A DNA stretch of 64,000 nucleotides from Rhodoferax sediminis. GTDB lineage: Bacteria; Pseudomonadota; Gammaproteobacteria; Burkholderiales; Burkholderiaceae_C. A model generated the notes under the pieces. That model was not told the origin of the DNA. It searched no databases and saw only the letters and a list, made by a program, of their open reading frames with translations. Position numbers and translations under genes: made by a program. Where the stretch lies: positions 1,749,001 to 1,813,000 of the forward strand of contig NZ_CP035503.1 of the NCBI RefSeq assembly GCF_006970865.1, written 5' to 3'. Positions 56,791 through 64,000 of this stretch are shown one piece after another; the stretch's first letter is position 1, and every line of letters begins with the position of its first letter.

Positions 56791-57177
56791 CTAGATTCTG
56801 ACGACGGCATTGACGATCAGGATGCCGATCGCCGTGAGTGCGAGAGAGCCGAACAGGTGCATGCCCATGGCACCCAGCGCCCACGCATATTCCTGCCGGC
56901 CGATCAGCGTGACGGCCTCCAGCGAGAAAGTGGAGAACGTCGTCAGGCCGCCCATGAAGCCCGTGATGATTAGCAGCCGCCATTCGGGGGCCAGTTCGCT
57001 GTAGTGGGTGAGAAACGAATTGGCCACTCCGACCAGCAGCCCGCCAATGAGATTTGCGGCCAGCGTGCCCAGGGGAATCGTGGGAAAGACCGGGTTCAGC
57101 CAGGCGCCGAGTTGCCAGCGCAGCAAGGCGCCACAGCCGGCGCCGCCGAAAATCGCGAGAAAGGAAAAGCCGCTCAT
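56791..57177 (-). CDS. crcB: Fluoride channel (CrcB/Fluc)
   Basis: A 128-residue four-helix channel that lets fluoride leave the cell. It has GGAGCGALLRWQLG near the start, GTLAANLIGGLLVG near residue 40 and GFMGGLTTFSTFSLE near 75, the Fluc hallmarks. AAGGACAAT before the ATG sets the start. A fluoride riboswitch lies about 100 bases upstream. Confidence 0.95.
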   Translation of the reverse strand: MSGFSFLAIFGGAGCGALLRWQLGAWLNPVFPTIPLGTLAANLIGGLLVGVANSFLTHYSELAPEWRLLIITGFMGGLTTFSTFSLEAVTLIGRQEYAWALGAMGMHLFGSLALTAIGILIVNAVVRI

Positions 57178-57247
57178 ATTGTCCTTTTTATTGAATAAGG
57201 CTGAGCGGTTGGTGTGGCACTGCGGCGCGTTCTGCGCGGAACAAATA

Positions 57248-57325
57248 GCCTACACCGGTCCCATTCAGGCCCTCTGTAGGCATCATCAGCCCGGGTGGGC
57301 GGTTCTGGAGGAATGCCATCTCCGT
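57248..57325 (-). promoter_or_regulatory. Fluoride riboswitch (crcB RNA) with expression platform
   Basis: On the minus strand the aptamer (57275-57323) has GGAGATGG, TTCCTCC, AACCGCC and GGGCTGATGATGCCTAC in consensus order. A downstream GTAGGC (57248-57253) can pair with the aptamer's GCCTAC (57276-57281), forming the ligand-free alternative stem. TATAAT at 57335-57340 gives a start at its 5' end. It turns on crcB-DUF190 when fluoride binds. Confidence 0.9.
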
Positions 57326-57339
57326 TGCGACGAAATTAT

Positions 57340-57514
57340 AGGTGTCTGCGAATGCTACCGGACCCGCATCCTGAACCGGGGTTCAGGTGGGCGAGGGCAG
57401 CCTGGTGTTGGGTTCATCTGACGCGAGATGATCACGCTCGCCAAGCGATATACCAAGCCCGAGCTCTAAGAGCATTGGTTCAAGGAAATTAAAGCCCGAT
57501 ACGCACCGCAGACA
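57340..57514 (-). ncRNA. ssrS: 6S RNA
   Basis: A minus-strand RNA of about 173 bases downstream of zapA, the usual locus. Its ends pair: GTCTGCG (57507-57513 as complement) with CGCAGAC (57344-57350), extended by UGC/GUA-type pairs through a bulge. The 3' side of the central bubble has the hallmark hairpin CCTGAACCCCGGTTCAGG, like CCTTGAACC-GGTTCAAGG in E. coli. TACAAT (57520-57525) is at -10. It binds housekeeping RNA polymerase in stationary phase. Confidence 0.85.
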
Positions 57515-57553
57515 GTTTCATTGTAGGCGCAGACGCGCCATCGCGGTGAGTTG

Positions 57554-57895
57554 TCAGAGCAGTTGACCGTCGACCGACAGGGCGCTGTCCAGCCGCTCGA
57601 TCAGGGCGTCCAGCCGGGGGTCCGCGCCGGCGCTTTCAACTCCAGGCGAGGTCGTGCCTGGCGTGGCGCTGGCCGATGCCTGTAGTGCCGCGGCGCTTTG
57701 CTGCGAGAATTCGGAGGCCAGGTTCAGCGCCGCCAGCACGGCAATGCGGTCGCGCGCCCTGACCTTGCCTGCATCGCGAATCTTGCACATGGCGGAGTCG
57801 ACGCGTTCCACGGCATCGAGCAGGCTCGACTCGCCGCCTTCGGGGCAGCCCAGCAGGTAGCTTTGCCCCATGATCTGCACTTCGAGTTGCTTCAT
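57554..57895 (-). CDS. zapA: Cell division protein ZapA
   Basis: A 113-residue protein that bundles FtsZ. MKQLEVQIMGQSYLLGCPEG and the following AVERVDSAMCKIRDAGKVRA are typical ZapA. ATG 57895 overlaps the stop of the zapB-like gene by four bases. 6S RNA follows 40 bases downstream. Confidence 0.93.
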   Translation of the reverse strand: MKQLEVQIMGQSYLLGCPEGGESSLLDAVERVDSAMCKIRDAGKVRARDRIAVLAALNLASEFSQQSAAALQASASATPGTTSPGVESAGADPRLDALIERLDSALSVDGQLL

Positions 57896-58122
57896 CCGGC
57901 ATCCTTTTGGGTCGTGCCCGCGCCCGATTCCGGCAGGCGCTCGAGCAGCGCATCGACGCGCGCGCGCGCCGCGCTCAGGCGCGACTTCAGGGAGTCGCGC
58001 TCGCGCGTGAGGGTGTCCACTTGTTCGGTGAGCAAGGCATTCGTGCGCTGCAGTTCGCCGTAACGCATGAGCAGGCGCTCGACGCGCTCTGCAATCTGAT
58101 CGATGGGGGTCGGATTTGCCAT
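57892..58122 (-). CDS. ZapB-like coiled-coil protein (TIGR02449-like)
   Basis: A 76-residue coiled coil with heptads (AERVERLLMRYGELQRTNAL, TLTRERDSLKSRLSAARARV). Such small proteins precede zapA in many betaproteobacteria and may help divisome assembly. It overlaps zapA (ATGA) and is the first gene of the unit. Confidence 0.85.
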   Translation of the reverse strand: MANPTPIDQIAERVERLLMRYGELQRTNALLTEQVDTLTRERDSLKSRLSAARARVDALLERLPESGAGTTQKDAG

Positions 58123-58186
58123 GGACTCTCTGGTGATTCAATACCAATTGTAGGGTTTGTGACAGTTTTAGACTTTACAATTACTG

Positions 58187-58400
58187 CGTTGGTGCTCGCG
58201 GTGTGGTTCACATGCCGCAGTTCAACGGGAAGCAGGAGGGTGCGCTGCCAACAGCAAACCTAACCTGCGCTGCCCCCGCAACGGTAAGCGGACGAATCCC
58301 TCCAGATTCGGTTTGCCGGTCACACAGCCACTGGGCGTCTTGAACACGCGCCTGGGAAGGCGACCCGCAACTTGCTCCGCCAGCCCGGATACCGGCCATC
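58187..58400 (+). promoter_or_regulatory. Cobalamin riboswitch
   Basis: Conserved parts appear in order: TTGGTGC (58189), GGGAAGCAGG, CTGCCCCCGCAACGGTAAGC (58272), GCCACTGGGC, CTGGGAAGGCG and the B12 box GCCAGCCCGGATACCGGCC (58379-58397). It lies about 100 bases before btuB and should repress it when adenosylcobalamin is abundant. TACAAT (58176-58181) could be the -10. Confidence 0.95.
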
Positions 58401-58495
58401 AAGGTGGCGGCCATGGCTCATCAAGCCTGGCTGCTTGTTACGCCCAAGCACTGGCGGGGACGCCGGTGAGGGCTTTTTTGCGGATCGTTCCCTTC

Positions 58496-60328
58496 ATGAA
58501 AACCTGTCTTTCCCGTGCGCGCCTTGCCGTGCTGCCGCTGGCGTTGAGTGCCGCGATTCCCGTGCTGGCGCAAAACCAGTCTTCCTCTTCGCTACAGGAA
58601 ACCGTGGTGACGGCGACGCGCGTGGCGCAACCGCTGGCCGACCTGGTGGCCGATGTCACGATCATCGACCACGACATCATTGAGCGCAGCGGCGCCACCG
58701 GCGTGGCCGATGTGCTGGCCCGCGTGCCGGGCATCGAGATCAGCCGCTCGGGCAATGTCGGCTCTCCTACGAGTGTGTTTCTGCGCGGCGCGGAATCGCG
58801 CTTTACGGCGGTGTTTATCGATGGCGTGCGCGTCGATTCTCAGTCCACCGGCGGCGCCGGCTGGGAGGCCATTCCGCTGGCCCAGATCGACCGCATCGAG
58901 GTGCTGCGCGGCCCGGCGGCTGCGGTGTATGGCTCCGACGCGATCGGCGGCGTAATTCAGCTGTTCACCCGCAAGGGAGAAGGCGCGTTCTCACCGTCGA
59001 TCGGCATCGGATTCGGCACTTACAACACCAGGAAGGTCGATGCTTCGCTCAGCGGCGCCAGCGGGGCGTTCGATTACTCGCTCGGACTCGCCAGGGAAAC
59101 CAGCACGGGTTTTGACTCGCAAACGGGCACGCCCCACAACCCGGACAACGACGGCTATCGCAGCGAGTCGGGGAACGCCAGGCTCGGCCTGCAGATCAAC
59201 AAGACGCAGCGTGTGGACGTTACGGCGCTGGCGAGCGACGTGAATTCGCAATTCGATGCTTTTGGCTTCAACCCATCGAGCCCGGTGGACGACCACAGCC
59301 GGCACAAGCTGGACGCCATCGGCCTGAACTGGCTGTCGCAGTGGAGCGATGTGTACAGCACCAAACTGAGCGTGACCGATTCGCGTGATCATTACGAAAC
59401 TACGCCGTCGCCCTACCTGGCCGAAACCCATTTGCGCGGCTATCTGTTCCAGAACGAGTTGCGGCTGGGCGAGCACCTGCTGACCGCGGCGCTGGAGCGC
59501 AAGGAGGACCACCTGGACAATGCCCCGATCGACGCCGATCGCTCGCAGAACGCGCTGGCGTTGGGCTACGGCTGGACGCACCGGCGGCACACGCTGCAGC
59601 TCAATGTGCGCCGCGACCAGGACAGCGCATTTGGCGGACGCACGACCGGCAGCGCCGCCTACGGTTTTGCCCTCACACCGCAATGGCGTGCCACCGCCTC
59701 GGCCGGCACGGCGTTCCGCGCGCCGACGCTGTACCAGCTGTTCAGCCAGTATGGCGTGCCGACCCTGCAGCCCGAAACCAGCCGCAACATGGAGCTCGGC
59801 GTGCGCTACGCGCAAGGCGCCGCCAGTTTCAGCGTCGTGGCGTACCGCAACCGGGTTGCCAATCTGATCAGCTTCGCGGCGCCCGGACCCTGTGCGTCCC
59901 CGTTCGGCTGTTACACCAACACCGCACAAGCCGAGTACTCGGGCGTGACGTTCTCGGGTGGCCAGCAATTCGGTTTGGTGAATGTTCATGCGTCGCTGGA
60001 TCTGCAGGATCCGCGCGATCTGAGCACGGGCAATCTGTTGGCGCGGCGCGCGCGCCAGCACGGCACCCTGGGCGCCGATACCCATTTCGCCGCGTGGACC
60101 GTGGGCGCCGAAGCCCAGTTCTCCGGCCGGCGCTATGAAGATGCCGCCAACATGCAGCCCCTGGGCGGCTACGCCCTGGTCGGCCTGTACGCCAGCACCC
60201 ACCTGAGCAAAGACTGGACGCTGCTTGCCCGCGTCGACAACCTGGCGGACAAGAACTACCAGCTCGCCAACACGTTCACCACTGCGGGGCGCACCTTCTA
60301 CGCGAGTCTGCGGTGGGCGCCTCAGTGA
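58496..60328 (+). CDS. btuB: TonB-dependent vitamin B12 receptor
   Basis: A 610-residue outer-membrane receptor for cobalamin. A signal peptide (about residues 1-22, ending VLA) precedes the TonB box ETVVTATR near residue 32, a plug domain (ARVPGIEISRSGNVGSPTSV) and a beta-barrel ending YASLRWAPQ. ATG 58496 is preferred; the frame extends into the riboswitch. Cobalamin repression through the riboswitch and the downstream B12 genes support BtuB over a siderophore receptor. Confidence 0.95.
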   Translation: MKTCLSRARLAVLPLALSAAIPVLAQNQSSSSLQETVVTATRVAQPLADLVADVTIIDHDIIERSGATGVADVLARVPGIEISRSGNVGSPTSVFLRGAESRFTAVFIDGVRVDSQSTGGAGWEAIPLAQIDRIEVLRGPAAAVYGSDAIGGVIQLFTRKGEGAFSPSIGIGFGTYNTRKVDASLSGASGAFDYSLGLARETSTGFDSQTGTPHNPDNDGYRSESGNARLGLQINKTQRVDVTALASDVNSQFDAFGFNPSSPVDDHSRHKLDAIGLNWLSQWSDVYSTKLSVTDSRDHYETTPSPYLAETHLRGYLFQNELRLGEHLLTAALERKEDHLDNAPIDADRSQNALALGYGWTHRRHTLQLNVRRDQDSAFGGRTTGSAAYGFALTPQWRATASAGTAFRAPTLYQLFSQYGVPTLQPETSRNMELGVRYAQGAASFSVVAYRNRVANLISFAAPGPCASPFGCYTNTAQAEYSGVTFSGGQQFGLVNVHASLDLQDPRDLSTGNLLARRARQHGTLGADTHFAAWTVGAEAQFSGRRYEDAANMQPLGGYALVGLYASTHLSKDWTLLARVDNLADKNYQLANTFTTAGRTFYASLRWAPQ

Positions 60329-60346
60329 TGACGCCAGCGAGTCCAT

Positions 60347-61704
<1,358 letters not shown>

Positions 61705-61708
<4 letters not shown>

Positions 61709-62526
61709 GTGCCTTGAATTTTGAGTTGCAGAACGGCCCGCAGCGCATTGTCTGCATGACCGAAGAGACCACCGAATGGCTTTACCTGCTGGGCGAAGAG
61801 GCCCGCATCGTTGGCATCTCCGGCTACACCGTGCGGCCGCGCCGCGCGCGTGAAGAGAAACCCAAGGTCAGCGCCTTCATCAATGCCAAGATCGACAAGA
61901 TTCTGGCTTTGAAGCCCGACTGCGTGTTCGGTTTTTCCGACATGCAGGCGGACATTGCGGCCGAGCTGATTCGCCACGGCGTGCAGGTCACGATCTTCAA
62001 CCAGCGCAGCGTGGCCGAGATTTTCTCCATGATGAGTCAGGTCGCCGCCATGGTGGGGCAGGTGGAGCGCGGACAGGCGCTGATGCAGACCATGCTGGAG
62101 GGCTTGCGTGCCATCGAACAGGCGGCCGCCGCCTTGCCGCGCCGCCCACGCGTGTTCTTTGAAGAGTGGGATGAGCCGCACATCAGCGCGATCCGCTGGG
62201 TGTCGGAGCTGATCGGCATCGCGGGCGGTGACGACTGCTTCCCCGAACTGGCGGCGCAATCCATGGGCAAGAACCGCATCATTGCCGATGGCCTTGATGT
62301 CGTGCGGCGCAACCCCGACATCATCATCGGTTCGTGGTGTGGCAAGAAATTCCGGCCCGAGAAAGTCGCGGCGCGCGCGGGCTGGCAGGACGTTAACGCG
62401 GTGCGGAGCGGCCAGCTGTTCGAGGTCAAGTCCGCCGACATCCTGCAGCCCGGCCCGGCCGCCTTGACCGACGGCGTGGCCCACCTGCACCGCATCATCA
62501 TGGCGTGGAGTGCACAGCATGACTGA
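61705..62526 (+). CDS. Cobalamin-binding protein, cytoplasmic BtuF-like
   Basis: A 273-residue protein of the periplasmic-binding-protein class III fold (RIVCMTEETTEWLYLLGEEA, ALKPDCVFGFSDMQADIAAE). It has no signal peptide, so it is probably cytoplasmic or lost its leader, unlike the BtuF at 62722. Its start overlaps the cobB stop (ATGA). It may act as a B12 or corrinoid carrier inside the cell; that role is inference. Confidence 0.85.
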
Positions 62527-62725
62527 GCCGTTGGCACTGGCCCGCAGCGAGCTGATGCCGGCCATCGACGCTGCCGGGCCTGCGGATCAAGGTGATGAGA
62601 ATAATCAAAAATTTAAGCAAAAAGTGCCTGAAGTCCTTGATACACATGCACAGTTAGCTATGTTTTCAGGAGCAATCGGCAATGCACCCGCCCCGATCAG
62701 GGGCATCTCGGATGACGCTTCATGA
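62519..62725 (+). CDS. Possible small ORF overlapping a repeat
   Basis: A 68-codon open frame starts at ATG 62519 inside the previous gene's end and reads MTEPLALARSELMPAIDAAG before running through a repeat copy. The first 25 residues could be the start of a lost gene. The rest is encoded by the repeat, so a functional product is doubtful. Confidence 0.25.
   Translation: MTEPLALARSELMPAIDAAGPADQGDENNQKFKQKVPEVLDTHAQLAMFSGAIGNAPAPIRGISDDAS
62602..62672 (-). repeat. Dispersed short repeat, copy E
   Basis: On the minus strand: GAAAACATAGCTAACTG, then TATCAAGGACTTCAGGC and ACTTTTTGC, matching copies C and D. It lies between the two B12-binding protein genes. Confidence 0.55.
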
Positions 62726-63585
62726 AGAAACTGCTCGCGCTGTTGTTGACGTGCTGCGCGCTGCTGGGCTCACAGGCTGCATCGGCGCTGCAAGTCACCG
62801 ACGACCGCGGCGTGACGGTCACGCTGGCCGAGCCGCCGCAGCGCATCGTGAGCCTGTTGCCGTCGTTGACCGAGAGCGTGTGCGCGCTCGGCGCCTGCGC
62901 GCGCCTGGTCGGCGTGGACCGCTATTCGAACTATCCGGCCTCCGTGCGGGCCCTGCCTGAAGTGGGCGGCGGGCTTGACCCCAACATCGAAGCCGTCGTC
63001 GCGCTCAAGCCCGACGTGGTGCTGCTGGCCACCTCGTCGCGCGCCAGCCAGCGGCTCGAATCGCTGGGCGTCAAGGTGGTGGCGCTGGAGCCCCACAGCT
63101 ACGCCGATGTGCGCCGCGTGCTGGACAAGATCGGCCAGGTGCTGGCCGTGCCCGATGCGCAGCGCGTCTGGCGCGTGATCGACGCCGGCGTGTCGGCGGC
63201 CGCGCAGTCGCTGCCGCAGCGGGTCCGCAGCACGCGGGTTTATTTCGAGGTCAACGGCGGACCCTATGCGGCCGGTGCATCGTCCTTCATGGGTGAGACC
63301 CTGACGCGCCTTGGCGCGGTGAACATCGTGCCGGCGGCGCTCGGGCCGTTTCCCAAGCTCAACCCCGAATTCGTGGTGCGCGCCGAGCCGGACGTGATCA
63401 TGGTGGGCGAGCGCAGTGCGCAGGGCCTGGCGCAGCGCCCCGGATGGGCCGGCATGCGTGCAATTCGCGAGCAGCGCATCTGCGTGTTCACGCCGCAGCA
63501 GATGGACGTGCTGATCCGTCCCGGTCCGCGCATGGCGCAGGCCGCGCGGCTCATGGCGCAGTGCCTGCAGGACAAGGCACCATGA
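62722..63585 (+). CDS. btuF: Periplasmic cobalamin-binding protein
   Basis: A 287-residue ABC substrate-binding protein with a signal peptide (about residues 1-22, ending SALQ). Class III fold signatures include PQRIVSLLPSLTESVCALGA near residue 40 and NPEFVVRAEPDVIMVGE near 215. It delivers B12 to the permease whose gene overlaps its stop. Together with btuB it forms the uptake route. Confidence 0.9.
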   Translation: MKKLLALLLTCCALLGSQAASALQVTDDRGVTVTLAEPPQRIVSLLPSLTESVCALGACARLVGVDRYSNYPASVRALPEVGGGLDPNIEAVVALKPDVVLLATSSRASQRLESLGVKVVALEPHSYADVRRVLDKIGQVLAVPDAQRVWRVIDAGVSAAAQSLPQRVRSTRVYFEVNGGPYAAGASSFMGETLTRLGAVNIVPAALGPFPKLNPEFVVRAEPDVIMVGERSAQGLAQRPGWAGMRAIREQRICVFTPQQMDVLIRPGPRMAQAARLMAQCLQDKAP

Positions 63586-64000
63586 CGGCGCCGGCGCGCG
63601 ATGTGACGGGCCAGGTGCGCACCGCCTTCGTGCTGGGCGCGGGGCTGCTGCTGGTCAGCGCGGCCTTGCTGCTGCTGGGCAGCGCGGCGGGTAGTACCGG
63701 CTTCGAGAGCATGCGCCAGATGCTGGGGGCTGGCCACGACAGCGTGGCGCGGCAAATCGTCTGGGATATCCGGTTGCCGCGCACGATGGGCGCGTGGCTG
63801 GCGGGCGCCTTGCTCGGGCTCGCGGGGGCGGTGGCGCAAGGGCTGTTCCGCAACCCGCTGGCCGATCCGTATTTGCTGGGCAGTGCCTCGGGCGCGTCGC
63901 TCGGCGTGGCCACGGCCATGGCGCTGCTGGGCGTGTCGTCGCTGGCCACGCCATGGCTGGTGCGCCTGGGCCTGACCGGCGCCGCCTTTGTCGGCGCGGT
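63582..64000 (+). CDS. btuC: FecCD-type cobalamin permease, 5' end only
   Basis: The first 139 residues of an inner-membrane permease. A first helix (AFVLGAGLLLVSAALLLLG) and the family motif RLPRTMGAWLAGALLGLAGA, then FRNPLADPYLLGSASGA, identify FecCD/BtuC. Its ATG overlaps the btuF stop. The gene runs off the window edge. Confidence 0.9.
   Translation, partial: MTAPARDVTGQVRTAFVLGAGLLLVSAALLLLGSAAGSTGFESMRQMLGAGHDSVARQIVWDIRLPRTMGAWLAGALLGLAGAVAQGLFRNPLADPYLLGSASGASLGVATAMALLGVSSLATPWLVRLGLTGAAFVGA

Overview
The window is high-GC DNA from a betaproteobacterium, most likely order Burkholderiales, family Comamonadaceae (Rhodoferax/Polaromonas/Acidovorax type). This rests on gene types and order (ilvD divergent from a LysR gene next to lgt, a TIGR04438-like Trp-rich protein, zapA followed by 6S RNA, class I PHA synthase), a short dispersed repeat of a kind I associate with comamonads, and GC-rich codon use. 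No tRNA, rRNA, CRISPR array, prophage or intact insertion sequence was seen.

1-10.5 kb is core metabolism: acetyl-CoA synthetase, a cytochrome c, dihydroxy-acid dehydratase with a divergent LysR regulator, lgt, and a malonate cassette (malonyl-CoA decarboxylase, enoyl-CoA hydratase family protein, malonyl-CoA synthetase).

10.5-24.8 kb is a signalling and stress block: two universal stress proteins, two PAS/HisKA_3 sensor kinases with NarL-type regulators, a receiver-only protein, an FNR orthologue with all four cluster cysteines, a baeRF/Host_attach protein, a methyltransferase-FAD oxidoreductase pair that looks able to make 10-methyl fatty acids, a PspC protein and several small uncharacterised proteins. 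The second kinase is split by a frameshift at a nine-C run.

24.8-31 kb holds a three-subunit molybdenum hydroxylase (PaoABC/YagTSR-like), a decapitated Tat leader ORF, an ABC-2 drug-type exporter and a baeRF remnant. 31-46.2 kb returns to the stress theme: Mg-type P-ATPase, phosphotransferase/P-loop kinase, phaB, Hsp20 (frameshifted at a C7 run), BON protein, L,D-transpeptidase, Zn alcohol dehydrogenase, phaC, phasin, DksA-like protein, an NDP-forming acyl-CoA synthetase fused to a GNAT domain, and two more universal stress proteins. FNR-type palindromes lie upstream of many of these genes, often about 41 bp before a plausible transcription start. The regions 10.5-19.3 and 31-55 kb therefore read as one dispersed oxygen-limitation and energy-storage regulon with its regulator inside the window.

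46.4-54 kb is an efflux operon (outer-membrane factor, MacA-like adaptor, ABC ATPase, permease) and a second P-type ATPase. 54-57 kb is scarred DNA (mosaic FadE pseudogene, truncated P450) beside an ArsR regulator and a universal stress gene. 56.4-58.1 kb reads on the minus strand: zapB-like gene, zapA, 6S RNA, fluoride riboswitch, crcB, DUF190. 58.2-64 kb is a cobalamin locus: cobalamin riboswitch, btuB, cobB, two B12-binding proteins and the start of a BtuC permease cut by the window edge.
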